From: an uncultured Collinsella sp.
GTDB lineage: Bacteria; Actinomycetota; Coriobacteriia; Coriobacteriales; Coriobacteriaceae
NCBI GenBank assembly: GCA_958415625.1
Contig: CATYZI010000014.1
Coordinates: forward strand, 1-59,026
Reading direction: 5' to 3'
DNA length: 59,026 nt
The notes under the pieces are model-generated. The model ran no database searches and was not told the origin of the DNA. It saw only the letters and a list, made by a program, of their open reading frames with translations. Of this stretch, positions 1 through 9,038 are shown piece by piece. How positions within the stretch are numbered: the first letter of the stretch is position 1; each line of letters starts with the position of its first letter. Both the position numbers and the translations under genes were made by a program.

Positions 1-440
1 TGCTCAAGCTGATCGCTCACGGCCTCCCAGCTTTCGCGGGCCGCTTTCGTGGATCCCGGAAAATTGATGACAAGCGTATGCCCACGCTGCATGCACACGG
101 CGCGCGAGAGCATGGCGCGGCGCGTCTTGGTCATGGAGTACGCACGGATCGCCTCGGCAATACCCGGCACATCGCGATCGCAGACGGTACGCGTCGCCTC
201 GGGCGTCACATCGCGCATCGAAAGCCCCGTGCCGCCGCAGGTGATGACCACGTTGGCCTGGCAATCGTCGGCCGCAGCTACAATGGCAGCACCGATCTCG
301 TCAACATCGTCATGCACCACCGTATGCGAGGCAACCATCCAGCCCTGCGCCGCGATGAGCTCCTCGAGCACAGCGCCTGCTTCGTCCTGGGCAAGATCGC
401 GCGTATCCGAGCACGTCACGATCGAAATCTTCAACTCCAT
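1..440 (-). CDS. mogA: Molybdopterin adenylyltransferase, MogA/MoaB family (3' end cut off by window)
   Basis: Adenylylates molybdopterin before metal insertion in molybdenum cofactor synthesis. The frame opens at ATG 440-438 and runs off the left edge after about 146 codons without a stop, so the C-terminus is missing. The start follows a strong ribosome binding site (AGGAGGAATGCT). The N-terminus MELKISIVTCSDTRD and the later motif ITCGGTGLSMRDVTPEAT are the phosphate/pterin-binding signature of the MoCF_biosynth fold. Ten bases separate it from the upstream moeA stop, so the two are almost certainly cotranscribed. The motif does not by itself separate MogA from the related MoaB or CinA-type domains, but length and neighbour favour MogA. 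Confidence 0.88.
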   Translation of the reverse strand, partial: MELKISIVTCSDTRDLAQDEAGAVLEELIAAQGWMVASHTVVHDDVDEIGAAIVAAADDCQANVVITCGGTGLSMRDVTPEATRTVCDRDVPGIAEAIRAYSMTKTRRAMLSRAVCMQRGHTLVINFPGSTKAARESWEAVSDQLE

Positions 441-450
441 AGCATTCCTC

Positions 451-1713
451 CTACAGCACGGCGCCCTCGGGCAGATCGACACGGACGACATCCACGACGT
501 CGCCCGGCTCAAGATCGCACGGACCCTCGTTGATGCGCAACAGGCAGTTCGCACGCTGCATGGTTCCGAGCAGCGCCGAGTTCTGGCCGTGCGCCTCGGT
601 GACCGTAAGCTCACCCGTCTGCGCATCGCGCGCAACCGTGGCGCGATCATAGAAGCGTCGGTCCTGTCGCTTCTTCACGCCGTGGGTAAGAACCGCCTGC
701 TGCACGGGACGCGCACCCTCGGCAAAGCCGCGCATCTTGCGAATCGCCGGGCGGGCGAGCATCTCAAAGCCCACGTATGCCGCCGCGGGGTTGCCCGAAA
801 GCCCCAGATAGGGCTTGCCGCCGAGCAGGCCAAACGTAATGGCTTTGCCGGGACGCAACGAAATGCGATCGAACAGCACCTCGCCCTCGCGCCGAACCAG
901 CGCTGTCACGTAGTCGTAGTCGCCAGCCGAGGCGCCACCGCTCGTAATGACAAAATCGCACTCTTGCGCGGCGCGGTGCACAAGCTCGGCAATCGCCCGC
1001 TCGTCGTCGGGCGCAATGCCGTAGAACACCGGGTCGGCCCCAGCATCGAGTGCCTCGGCCATTAACGCCGAGGAATTGGAATCGCGAATCTGCCCACGCG
1101 CCGGCAGTTGGTCGGGCGCGACCAGCTCCGTGCCCAGCGAGATAACGCCCACACGCGGGGCGGCGTGCACTCTAACGTTCGCGTAACCGGCGCTCGCCAG
1201 CAAACCGGCGCCGGCCGGGGCCACAACCTCGCCAGCGTGCATCACAACATCGCCGGCATGGGCCTCCTCGGCGGCAGAGCGAACGTTCTCCCCCACTTTA
1301 GCAGGCGCCGAGAAGCTCACGTGCGAGCCCTCGTTGCCGTCGCCGTCAAGCACCTCGACGATCTCGTATTTCACCACGGCATCGGCACCTTCGGGCACCG
1401 GTGCACCCGTCATGATACGGACCGTCTCGCCCGCGCCGATTGTGCCCTCAAACACATGGCCCGCAGCCTCGTGTCCGATAACGTCGAGCGTCACCGGCGC
1501 CTCGCCAGATGCCTGCGCCAAGTCCGCCGAGCGCACGGCATATCCGTCCATAGCGCTGTTGGCAAACGGCGAGATGTCGATATCGGCCACCGCATCCTCT
1601 GCCAAGGGAAGACCGGCGGCCTGCCACACGGGAATCTCGACGACTTCGGTGCGATTCACGCGCGACAAGACGATCGCCTGCGCGTCCTCCAACGGAATGA
1701 GTTTCTCAGCCAT
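451..1713 (-). CDS. moeA: Molybdopterin molybdenumtransferase MoeA
   Basis: Inserts molybdate into adenylylated molybdopterin. The 420-residue protein has the MoeA N-terminal region (about 1-170, including FANSAMDGYAVRS), a MoCF_biosynth domain (about 175-312, with VGVISLGTELV and TSGGASAGDYDYV), and a MoeA C-terminal domain ending near 405. The ATG at 1713 is chosen because GAGGTG lies just before it; an ATG 15 bases upstream has no ribosome binding site. It is followed by mogA, giving a two-gene cofactor operon. Length and motifs are standard for the family. Confidence 0.93.
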   Translation of the reverse strand: MAEKLIPLEDAQAIVLSRVNRTEVVEIPVWQAAGLPLAEDAVADIDISPFANSAMDGYAVRSADLAQASGEAPVTLDVIGHEAAGHVFEGTIGAGETVRIMTGAPVPEGADAVVKYEIVEVLDGDGNEGSHVSFSAPAKVGENVRSAAEEAHAGDVVMHAGEVVAPAGAGLLASAGYANVRVHAAPRVGVISLGTELVAPDQLPARGQIRDSNSSALMAEALDAGADPVFYGIAPDDERAIAELVHRAAQECDFVITSGGASAGDYDYVTALVRREGEVLFDRISLRPGKAITFGLLGGKPYLGLSGNPAAAYVGFEMLARPAIRKMRGFAEGARPVQQAVLTHGVKKRQDRRFYDRATVARDAQTGELTVTEAHGQNSALLGTMQRANCLLRINEGPCDLEPGDVVDVVRVDLPEGAVL

Positions 1714-1889
1714 ATACACCTCTAGCATGCTGCGGCGCGCAACAAAAGCGCCGATTCTTTATGTTTCTCTCAGTATAATCCCTCGACGCGCGACCGCGAC
1801 TTGGCCTGTACCCGCAAATACATCTGTCGGCCGCAAGCCGCGAAACAAAACCAAAACCAACCCACCGGCTCGTCGCGTTTACCGCGTTT

Positions 1890-1895
1890 TATAAT
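1890..1895 (+). promoter_or_regulatory. Candidate -10 box upstream of the ClC gene
   Basis: A TATAAT hexamer 30 bases before the ClC start codon. I see no good -35 match at the usual spacing, so this is only a candidate. A near-identical TTTATAATGCT context occurs before thiD. Confidence 0.4.
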
Positions 1896-1924
1896 GCTCG
1901 TGTTGCAACCCAAAAGAGGAACGT

Positions 1925-3346
1925 ATGACTTTTACCGACAAACCCGAAAGCGCAAACGAAGCGCAGGATCATTCTCAGTCGCTCGACGACGGCGGCTTTT
2001 TCTCCCTGAACGACGTCATCATGGCCGGCAGGCATCAGCTCACCCGCTCCGAGCATCTCTTGGCCGCCGACACGCGCCGCAACGCCCGCAACCTACTCGC
2101 GAGCGCCAAGTTGCTCACACTCGTCGTCATCGTCTCGCTCGCCATGGGCGTTGCCGCCTGGGCGTTTTTGACCTCGCTGAATATCGCGACCGACTATCGC
2201 GAGCACCATGCGTGGGTCTACGCGCTGCTTCCCGTTGTGGGCATTGCCACCGCATGGGTGTACAAAAACCACGGCCTTGCCGCCAAACGCGGAAACAACC
2301 TGGTCATCGACTCCGCTCTGGGCACACGCCTCATCCATATGCGCATGGCCGTTCTCACCTTCGTCTGCTCCACGCTCACGCACCTAACGGGCGGTTCGGC
2401 CGGTCGCGAGGGAGCTGCGGTGCAGATTGGCGGCACCATCGCCAGCAACATCTCGAACCTCGCCCACCTCAAAAAGCATGACCACCACGACCTCATGCTC
2501 GCCGGCATCTCGTCGGCCTTTGGCGCCGTATTTGGCTCGCCCCTTGCCGGAGCTTTCTTTGGCATGGAGATGTGCTTTATCGGCAAGATCGACTACACCG
2601 CGGGCATCTACTGCCTAGTCGCCTCGTTTACCGGCTACTTCACATCACTCGCTCTGGGTACCGAGTACGAAGCGAATGTTATCGCCAGCGTTCCCAACAT
2701 GACACCACGGACGGTTGTCATCGTTGTTATCAGCGCCATTATCTTCGGTCTGACGGCACGCCTCTTTGCCTGGTCGGTTCGAACCGTCAAGAGCCTGTAC
2801 GGTCGCCTTATCACCAATTACCTCGTTCGCGCACTCATAGGCGCACTCGTGGTTTTGGCCGCCTATGCCCTCCTCGATGCCTGGGACTATGCCGGCCTTT
2901 CCACGTGGCTTTCGGGCGCCGGATTTGCAGGCAACACCACCTTGGCGGACGCAGCCATCAAGCTGGTCGTCACAGCGCTTACCCTGGGCGCGGGCTTCCA
3001 AGGCGGCGAGGTCACGCCCCTGTTTGGCATCGGTGCGGCACTCGGTGGCTGGATCGGTTGCCTTACCGGGCTCGACCCCAGTTTTCTGGCGGCTCTCGGC
3101 ATGCTCGGCGTGTTCTGCGCCGGCCTCAACGTGCCCATCACCACCTGTATGATGGCCATCGATCTGTTCCACGGCACGGCCGCCGGGTTCTTTGTCATCG
3201 TGGCCTTTATCAGCTACCTGACCGGCGGACACCGCGGCGTGTACCCCGCCCAGCGTATCATCTCACCCAAGCGCCGTTCGCTTATTGTGGATGAGGGCGG
3301 TACGGTAGCGGATGCTATCGAGCGCCACAACGACCTGATAGAGTAG
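1925..3346 (+). CDS. ClC-family chloride (or other anion) channel/transporter
   Basis: Integral membrane anion channel or anion/proton antiporter. It has 473 residues, with a hydrophilic N-terminus of about 60 residues followed by many membrane segments. GGSAGREGAAVQIG (about 156-170) matches the ClC anion-binding loop, usually written GREGP; here Ala replaces Pro. GAGFQGGEVTPLFGIG (about 355-370) is a second family hallmark. The start follows AGAGGAACGT. The gene stands alone, divergent from moeA and upstream of the lipid-kinase-like gene. Substrate choice (chloride, fluoride, nitrate) cannot be decided from these motifs. Confidence 0.88.
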   Translation: MTFTDKPESANEAQDHSQSLDDGGFFSLNDVIMAGRHQLTRSEHLLAADTRRNARNLLASAKLLTLVVIVSLAMGVAAWAFLTSLNIATDYREHHAWVYALLPVVGIATAWVYKNHGLAAKRGNNLVIDSALGTRLIHMRMAVLTFVCSTLTHLTGGSAGREGAAVQIGGTIASNISNLAHLKKHDHHDLMLAGISSAFGAVFGSPLAGAFFGMEMCFIGKIDYTAGIYCLVASFTGYFTSLALGTEYEANVIASVPNMTPRTVVIVVISAIIFGLTARLFAWSVRTVKSLYGRLITNYLVRALIGALVVLAAYALLDAWDYAGLSTWLSGAGFAGNTTLADAAIKLVVTALTLGAGFQGGEVTPLFGIGAALGGWIGCLTGLDPSFLAALGMLGVFCAGLNVPITTCMMAIDLFHGTAAGFFVIVAFISYLTGGHRGVYPAQRIISPKRRSLIVDEGGTVADAIERHNDLIE

Positions 3347-3432
3347 ATGTAATAATCGCCGTGCAGCCACAATCGGGGGCAATTCGACCTGAGCGCGACC
3401 GCACTGTCATGTCACACGCCGGGAGTCGCCCC

Positions 3433-4395
3433 ATGCACGCAACTGATTTTGGTCGCACGCTCATCATCGCCAACCCAGCCGCCCAGTCGGGTGCGGCACG
3501 CGAAGTTGCCGAGCGCCTGCAACGCTTTTTGGACATGACTGCACGCGCATCCCAGTTTGACCTGGTGTTGACCGAGCGTATGGGACACGCCAAGGAGCTG
3601 GCCGCGCAGGCTCAGGGCTATCGCACCGTTATCGCCCTTGGCGGCGACGGCGTGATTCACGAGGTCGTCAACGGGCTTATGACGCAAAAGGAGGACGCCC
3701 GCCCCGCTCTTGCCGTCCTGCCCGTGGGCTCCGGAAACGATTTTGCCCAGACGCTCGGCATCGACGATTTCTCCGGCAAGGATTTTGGCGCGCTGCTCAC
3801 CTGCGAGCTGCAGCGTCAGGATATCGGACGCATTCGCTCGTGGAGCCCTGCGAGCGGCAGCGGCGAGGCTACCGTTGAGTACTACGACCAGACGCTCTCG
3901 GTCGGCATCGACGCTGCCATCGGCCTTGGCACCACCGAGCTGCGCAAAAAGACCGGCTTGACGGGCGCGCCGCTCTACACCCTCTCGGGACTTGAGCAGT
4001 TTGGTCTGCGCTATCGCAACTACCCCATGACAGTCAGCTTTGACGGCGCGCCCGCCGAGCGCGTGAGGGCGATCATCATGGCAATTCAGCTGGGCCCCAC
4101 CTATGGCTCGGGCTATCGCATCTGTCCCGATGCCGATCCCTGCGACGGCATACTCGACGTCTGCTACGCCTGCGGCCCCGTCCCACGCGCGGTTGCCCTG
4201 CCCATGTTCCTTTCGGCCAAAGACGGCCACCATACCAAACTGCCGCCGATTCGCATGCGCCGCTGCCGCCATGCCGAGCTCACCTTTGAGGAGCCCGACT
4301 ACCCCATCCAAGCCGACGGCGAGCCCGTTGTCGCCTCGCGCATCGAGGTCGACGTCCTCGGCGGCGCCCTCCAGGTCTGGCGCCCCACCCGCTAG
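3433..4395 (+). CDS. Diacylglycerol kinase catalytic-domain lipid kinase (DagK/LCB5 family)
   Basis: Likely ATP-dependent lipid kinase recycling diacylglycerol or a related lipid at the membrane. A family nucleotide-binding motif GGDGVIHEVVNG lies near residues 69-80, followed by LPVGSGNDFAQTLG, the second conserved loop. The C-terminal half has YRICPDADPCDGILDV and QADGEP, typical of the beta-sandwich domain. I place the start at ATG 3433 because GGGAG lies 7 bases before it; upstream GTG and ATG codons (3361, 3409) lack ribosome binding sites. This gives 320 residues, normal for the family. It converges on the next gene with 21 bases between stops. Confidence 0.85.
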   Translation: MHATDFGRTLIIANPAAQSGAAREVAERLQRFLDMTARASQFDLVLTERMGHAKELAAQAQGYRTVIALGGDGVIHEVVNGLMTQKEDARPALAVLPVGSGNDFAQTLGIDDFSGKDFGALLTCELQRQDIGRIRSWSPASGSGEATVEYYDQTLSVGIDAAIGLGTTELRKKTGLTGAPLYTLSGLEQFGLRYRNYPMTVSFDGAPAERVRAIIMAIQLGPTYGSGYRICPDADPCDGILDVCYACGPVPRAVALPMFLSAKDGHHTKLPPIRMRRCRHAELTFEEPDYPIQADGEPVVASRIEVDVLGGALQVWRPTR

Positions 4396-4416
4396 CAAGA
4401 CCAGCGAAACAATCGG

Positions 4417-4797
4417 CTACTCGTCGCTCCCCGGCTTGCGACGGTTGGCCTTTTTAATCGCATTGAAGTGCTTGTCATTGAGCCTGCGCTGGCGAGAGCG
4501 CTGAGGCACCTTAGTCTTTACGCGTCGGCGCGGTGGACGCCCGCGACGTTCAAGCTCAGCGCGCAGTTTACGCAGGCAACTCGCGCGATTTTGGAACTGA
4601 CTGCGGCTCTCGCGCGCCGTCACGGTAATTCCCGAAGGGATATGTTTCATACGTACCGCCGAGTCCGTCGTGTTGACGCCCTGTCCGCCCGGACCCGTCG
4701 CGCGAAACACCTGCACCTCGCAATCGCGCGCCAACTCCTCGGCCGACATCGCGGCATAGCGCGCATACTCGCGCCATCCCATCTTATTCTCGTCCAT
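4417..4797 (-). CDS. Peptide chain release factor-like protein (RF-1 domain, GGQ)
   Basis: Small 126-residue protein with the peptidyl-tRNA hydrolysis domain of release factors. The GGQ tripeptide is at about 37-39 in GPGGQGVNTTDSAVRM, and the tail is strongly basic (RRRVKTKVPQRSRQRR). Lacking codon-recognition domains, it resembles ArfB/mtRF-R-type ribosome-rescue factors, which use a basic tail to enter empty mRNA channels. The role here is inferred. ATG 4797 is preceded by GGGAGGTGTTGAT. A strong hairpin lies between it and xpt. Confidence 0.82.
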   Translation of the reverse strand: MDENKMGWREYARYAAMSAEELARDCEVQVFRATGPGGQGVNTTDSAVRMKHIPSGITVTARESRSQFQNRASCLRKLRAELERRGRPPRRRVKTKVPQRSRQRRLNDKHFNAIKKANRRKPGSDE

Positions 4798-4817
4798 ATC
4801 AACACCTCCCTTCATAC

Positions 4818-4852
4818 AAAAAATGTGACAAAGGGACGGTCCCTTTGTCACA
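4818..4852 (-). terminator. Perfect palindrome acting as xpt terminator; REP-like
   Basis: TGTGACAAAGGGA and TCCCTTTGTCACA are perfect 13-base arms around a 3-base loop (4824-4852). On the minus strand the hairpin is followed by six T residues (4818-4823), giving an intrinsic terminator 29 bases after the xpt stop. The CAAAGGG...CCCTTTG core resembles the hairpin after thiD (28976-29002), so it may be a dispersed palindrome used as a terminator. Confidence 0.75.
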
Positions 4853-4880
4853 TCGCACACCAATCGCTTGTGTTGCGCGC

Positions 4881-5459
4881 TTAGGCGAAGGTAATCTCGC
4901 CGGTCTCGCAGTCCATATCGGCGATACGGGCCAGGCTCTCAACGCGGAAGCCGCGCTCGCGGAGCTTATCGCCGCCGCCCTGGAAGCCCTTCTCCACGGC
5001 AATGCCAATACCGGACACCTCGGCACCCGCAGCCTCGCAGATCTTGATAAGGCCCTCGAGCGCGCAGCCGTTGGCCAGGAAGTCGTCGATAATCAGGACC
5101 TTGTCGCCCTCGGACAGGAAGCGCTTGCCAACGATGACCGGGTACTCCTTTTGCTTGGTGAAGGAGTAGATGGTCGTGGCATACTGCTCGCCGTCGAGGT
5201 TGATGGACTGTGCCTTCTTAGCAAAGACCACCGGCACGCCGCCAAAATGCTGGGCTGCGATGCAAGCCATGCCAATGCCCGAAGCCTCAATCGTCAGGAT
5301 CTTGTTGATCTCGACACCCTCGAACAGACGAGCCCACTCGGCGCCCATGTGGTCGAACAGCTCAACGTCGCATTGGTGGTTGAGGAAGGCATCAACCTTA
5401 AGGACGTTACCGGCCTTTACGATGCCGTCATGGCGAATACGATCCTCAAGCTCCTGCAT
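4881..5459 (-). CDS. xpt: Xanthine phosphoribosyltransferase
   Basis: Salvages xanthine with PRPP to make XMP in the cytoplasm. The 192-residue length and the N-terminus MQELEDRIRHDG are typical. The PRPP-binding loop VLIIDDFLANG is at about 121-131, and TIEASGIGMA near 56-64 is the purine-site loop. AGAAGGGG precedes the start. I see no purine riboswitch in the upstream 150 bases, unlike many Firmicute xpt genes. The gene ends in the palindromic terminator at 4818-4852. Confidence 0.93.
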   Translation of the reverse strand: MQELEDRIRHDGIVKAGNVLKVDAFLNHQCDVELFDHMGAEWARLFEGVEINKILTIEASGIGMACIAAQHFGGVPVVFAKKAQSINLDGEQYATTIYSFTKQKEYPVIVGKRFLSEGDKVLIIDDFLANGCALEGLIKICEAAGAEVSGIGIAVEKGFQGGGDKLRERGFRVESLARIADMDCETGEITFA

Positions 5460-5616
5460 GGCGCAACCCCTTCTCGCGGCAACGATACCGCGCGATTAAT
5501 AAACGTTGTTCGATAGTCTACCACGGACCGACCCCCGCCCGCCCCACAAGCCGCATCGCACCACAAACCAGTCTTTTTGGGACGGCGCGAATCGTGGCAG
5601 ACAGCCTCCCAACACG

Positions 5617-6921
5617 CTAATGGCGGGCGCGCATCCTCACCAAACGCACCATGGCGAGCGCAAAGCCCACAGCGGCCACAGCCATGAGCACGTAGAACAC
5701 CGAGCGAAAGCCGTACAGGAACACATCCGGACGACCTGCAACAATACTGGTCACGGCCTCGCCCATCGCCACGCTCATCTGCCCATACAGGATATGCGAC
5801 GCCGCCGTAATACCCACTGCCATACCCGCATAGCGCGCCAGGCTACCCAGGCTGCCCGCAAAGCCGAGCGCTTCGCGCGGAGCCGAGCCCATATACAGGG
5901 AGTTGTTGGGGCTCTGGAAAATCGACGTGCCGCACGACATAAACGCGACGCAGCACACAATCACAGGGATAGAAGAGTGCTCATCGAGCGTGCTAACCGC
6001 AAAGAGGCCGCACACGTACACGCCCAGGCCCACGGCCGTGGGGCCCTCGCAGCCAACACGGTCGGAAACCGTACCCGAAAGCGGGCCGATAAAGGCATTT
6101 ACCATCGGCAGTGCCAAAAAGAGCAGTCCGGAGATGTCGGAACCAAAGCCGTGGGCGTCCTGAAAATAGAACGGCAGGATAAACTCGGATGCGCCAATAC
6201 CAACGAACACGATGAGCATGCAGGCAAGGTTGATGGTGAAGGCCGAATTTGCAAAGCAGCGACGAGCAGCCTCGATCAGGGACATGGGGCGCTCGCCGGC
6301 CTCCGGCTTAACATGCGGTAGCGTATAGAGCCCCACGATAAACGAGATGACGCCAATGGGCAGGTTGATGAGGAAGATGCTCTCCCAGGGAAAGCTTGCC
6401 ACCAGCATGCCGCCGAGCACGGGGCCACACATCATGCCGAGGGCCACAAAGGTCGCGAGAATACCCATGGCACGGCCTCGTTCGCGCGCTGGAAACGACT
6501 CGGTGATGATGCCCATGTTGTTAGCCATGGCTGCCGCGCAACCGACGCCCTGAACAATGCGTGCCAGGATAAGAACCTCGAGCGAGGCCGAAAGGCCGCA
6601 CAGCAGCGAACCGACCGAAAAGACGATGACGCCCAGCTGGAACACATTCACCTTGCCGCGCACGTCGCCCAGACGGCCAAACGGCAACATAGCCACGCAC
6701 GTCGCAAGCAGATACACCGAGCTTACCAGCTGAATGCGATCGAGGCCCACGCCCAGCTCCTTTTGCATCACGGGCAGCGCCACGGTCACGACGGTCGAAT
6801 CCAGACACACCATAAACGTCATGATGAGCACGGTAAACAGAATCGCCCATTTGTTCTTGCCATGGGTATCGCCCTCAAGGGCAATGTGCTCGCGGCGCAG
6901 CTGCTCTGCAGTTTTCTCCAT
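5617..6921 (-). CDS. MFS transporter, EmrB/QacA-like drug efflux family
   Basis: Proton-driven efflux permease of the major facilitator superfamily. The 434-residue protein opens with a cytoplasmic stretch, then FTVLIMTFMVCLDSTVVTVALP, the classic first helix of the DHA2 group with its CLDSTVVTVALP signature. LPFGRLGDVRGK is motif A, and GPVLGGMLV is the antiporter motif C. It is shorter than most 14-helix members, so 12-14 helices are possible. I chose ATG 6921 because AAAGGA sits 5 bases before it. The substrate is unknown. Confidence 0.88.
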   Translation of the reverse strand: MEKTAEQLRREHIALEGDTHGKNKWAILFTVLIMTFMVCLDSTVVTVALPVMQKELGVGLDRIQLVSSVYLLATCVAMLPFGRLGDVRGKVNVFQLGVIVFSVGSLLCGLSASLEVLILARIVQGVGCAAAMANNMGIITESFPARERGRAMGILATFVALGMMCGPVLGGMLVASFPWESIFLINLPIGVISFIVGLYTLPHVKPEAGERPMSLIEAARRCFANSAFTINLACMLIVFVGIGASEFILPFYFQDAHGFGSDISGLLFLALPMVNAFIGPLSGTVSDRVGCEGPTAVGLGVYVCGLFAVSTLDEHSSIPVIVCCVAFMSCGTSIFQSPNNSLYMGSAPREALGFAGSLGSLARYAGMAVGITAASHILYGQMSVAMGEAVTSIVAGRPDVFLYGFRSVFYVLMAVAAVGFALAMVRLVRMRARH

Positions 6922-6946
6922 ATCCATCCTTTCGAGTGGTGCAACG

Positions 6947-6994
6947 CAAAAACGGGGCCCCAATCGCCTGCGAACAGTCGCGATTGGGGCCCCG
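6947..6994 (-). terminator. Intrinsic terminator after metY
   Basis: 15-base perfect arms CGGGGCCCCAATCGC / GCGATTGGGGCCCCG (6953-6967 and 6980-6994), followed on the minus strand by TTTTT. It lies between the metY stop and the MFS start. Confidence 0.88.
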
Positions 6995-7061
6995 CCTACG
7001 GAATCGAAACGAAAGGTCACCGAAGCTTTCTGCCAGCATCGGCACCTTGAACGGAGCTAGC

Positions 7062-8345
7062 CTAGCACTGCTCGAGCGCCTGCTCAAGGTCGGCAATCAG
7101 ATCGGCCGTGTCCTCGAGGCCGCACGACAGGCGCACCATGTCGGCGGAGATGCCGCAGGCGATGAGCTCCTCATCGTTCATCTGGCGATGCGTAGCGTTA
7201 GCGGGATGCAGGCAGCAAGTGCGGGCGTCGGCCACATGCGTGGCGATCTGGGCGAGCTTGAGGCTCTTCATAAAGGTCTCGGCCGCCGCGCGACCACCGT
7301 TAAAGCCAAAGCTCACAACGCCGCAAGTACCGTTGGGCATGTACTTCTGAGCCAGGTCATAGTACTTATCGCCCTCCAGGCCCGGATAGCTCACGAAGCG
7401 CACCTTGGGATGGCTCTGCAGGAATTTGGCAACGGCCAAGCCGTTCTCGCAATGACGCGGCATGCGCATATGCAGGCTCTCGAGCGAGCTGTTCAAGAAG
7501 AATGCCGCCTGCGGGTTCTGCATGGGGCCGAGGTCGCGCATGAGCTGCGCGGTGGCCTTGGTAATAAAGGCGCCCTCACGGCCGAACTTCTCGGCATAGG
7601 TCACGCCGTGGTAGCTCTCGTCAGGCGTGGTGAGACCCGGGAACTTGTCTGCATGGGCCATCCAGTCAAACTGGCCGTGGTCGACGATCACGCCGCCCAG
7701 GTAGGCGGCATGTCCATCCATGTACTTGGTGGTGGAGTGCGTAACGATGTCGGCACCCCACTCAAAGGGACGGCACATCACGGGCGTCGGGAAGGTGTTG
7801 TCGACCATCAGCGGCACACCGTGGTCATGCGCGGCCTTGGCAAAGCGCTCAATATCGAGCACGGCAAGGGCGGGGTTGGCAATCGTCTCGCCAAAGACAA
7901 GCTTGGTATTGGGCTCAAAGGCTGCCTCGAGCTCCTCATCGGTGCAGTCGGGGGCAACGAACGTGCAAGTCACGCCCATGCGGCCCATGGTATGGGCAAG
8001 CAGGTTGTAGGTACCGCCGTAGATAGCAGAGCTCGCGACCACGTGATCACCGGCACCGGCCACGTTAAAGATCGCGAGGAAGTTTGCGGCCATGCCCGAA
8101 CTCGTGAGCATCGCAGCGGTGCCGCCCTCCATCTCGCAGATCTTGGCAGCAACCAGATCACACGTGGGATTCTGCAGACGGCTGTAGAAGTAGCCCGACT
8201 CCTCCAGGTCAAACAGCTTGCCCATGTGCTCGGACGTGTCGTATTTCCACGTGGTGGACTGGTAGATGGGCACCTGGCGCGGCTCCGCATCTCCCGGGTG
8301 ATAGCCGCCCTGAACACATGTAGTACCGATGGTCTGCTCGCTCAT
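7062..8345 (-). CDS. metY: O-acetylhomoserine sulfhydrylase (PLP-dependent)
   Basis: Makes homocysteine from O-acetylhomoserine and sulfide, a direct sulfhydrylation route to methionine. The protein is a Cys/Met metabolism PLP enzyme of 427 residues, the long form typical of MetY rather than MetB/MetC (about 380-400). The PLP lysine is in VTHSTTKYMDGH (about K207), MLTSSGMAA near 79-87 binds cofactor phosphate, and VDNTFPTP is conserved. Start ATG 8345 follows GGGAG; an in-frame TTG two codons upstream sits too close to it. No S-box or other riboswitch was recognised upstream. It is closed by its own terminator. Confidence 0.9.
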   Translation of the reverse strand: MSEQTIGTTCVQGGYHPGDAEPRQVPIYQSTTWKYDTSEHMGKLFDLEESGYFYSRLQNPTCDLVAAKICEMEGGTAAMLTSSGMAANFLAIFNVAGAGDHVVASSAIYGGTYNLLAHTMGRMGVTCTFVAPDCTDEELEAAFEPNTKLVFGETIANPALAVLDIERFAKAAHDHGVPLMVDNTFPTPVMCRPFEWGADIVTHSTTKYMDGHAAYLGGVIVDHGQFDWMAHADKFPGLTTPDESYHGVTYAEKFGREGAFITKATAQLMRDLGPMQNPQAAFFLNSSLESLHMRMPRHCENGLAVAKFLQSHPKVRFVSYPGLEGDKYYDLAQKYMPNGTCGVVSFGFNGGRAAAETFMKSLKLAQIATHVADARTCCLHPANATHRQMNDEELIACGISADMVRLSCGLEDTADLIADLEQALEQC

Positions 8346-8433
8346 ATCCAACTCCCTTACTTGGGTTTTGTTTTATTCGGTTCACGATACCGCTACCCCG
8401 CACCCCTCTCAACCCATCCCGCCGATAGGTTAT

Positions 8434-8472
8434 GGGACAAATTAATCAGGTTTATTTGTCCCAAATCTTAAG
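8434..8472 (+). repeat. 39-bp palindromic repeat, copy 1
   Basis: GGGACAAATTAATCAG, six variable bases, then TTTGTCCC and AAATCTTAAG; the eight-base arms GGGACAAA and TTTGTCCC can pair. The second copy is at 20573-20611, with the same length and the same outer 16 and 18 bases. It lies in the divergent gap between metY and the next gene. Confidence 0.8.
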
Positions 8473-8578
8473 AAAGTGTTCGATGGCGAAAAACAATGAG
8501 ATATGCACTGCGGTCTCGATAAGCGAATGCGCCAGCAAGGGTACCATAGGCGGGTACACCGCAATCAAGGAGACACCG

Positions 8579-9025
8579 ATGAAGCAGATTGATACCACTC
8601 AGCTCAACACTGCCACCTGCCAGGCTCAGGCTGCCGAATACCACGCCCGCGGCTTTAACTGCGCGCAGGCCGTCGCCTGCACGCTCGCGCCCGCCGTCGG
8701 GCTCGACCCCCAGGTCGCCTTTACCCTCACCGAGGGCTTTGGCGCCGGCATGGGCGGCATGACCGAAACTTGCGGTGCCATCTCGGGCGCCGTGGCCATC
8801 ATGGGCTTTGTAATGAGCGATGGCATGGAAAACCCCAAGACCAAGGGCCAGACCTACAAACTGTCGCGCGAGATTGCCAAGCGCTTTGGCGAGAAGAACA
8901 CGACGACCGTCTGCGGCACGCTCAAGGGCATCGGATCGGACAAGGGTCCGCTCCGCAGCTGTCCCGGTTGCATCGACGATGCCGTCGAAATCGCCTGTGA
9001 TGTGCTAAAGCAGCTCGCCGAGTAA
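8579..9025 (+). CDS. C_GCAxxG_C_C family redox-type protein
   Basis: 148-residue cysteine-rich protein of the family named for its C-GCAxxG-C-C pattern. RGFNCAQAV (C28), TETCGAISGAVAIMG (C65), TTVCGTLKG and a C-terminal RSCPGCIDDAVEIAC are visible. Family members are small proteins of anaerobes, sometimes fused to or neighbouring redox proteins, with no settled function; a metal or redox role is inferred from the cysteines. ATG 8579 is preceded by AAGGAGACACCG; the longer open frame upstream has no ribosome binding site and contains the 39-bp repeat. It is convergent with the YigZ gene. Confidence 0.83.
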   Translation: MKQIDTTQLNTATCQAQAAEYHARGFNCAQAVACTLAPAVGLDPQVAFTLTEGFGAGMGGMTETCGAISGAVAIMGFVMSDGMENPKTKGQTYKLSREIAKRFGEKNTTTVCGTLKGIGSDKGPLRSCPGCIDDAVEIACDVLKQLAE

Positions 9026-9038
9026 TCGACAGCAACAG

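Noticed and set aside
2776..2790. GGTTCGAACC resembling a tRNA T-loop
   Set aside because: It lies in the coding frame of the ClC gene with no acceptor stem or anticodon arm around it.
5460..5616. Purine riboswitch before xpt
   Set aside because: The conserved core of the purine aptamer is not present in this 157-base gap.
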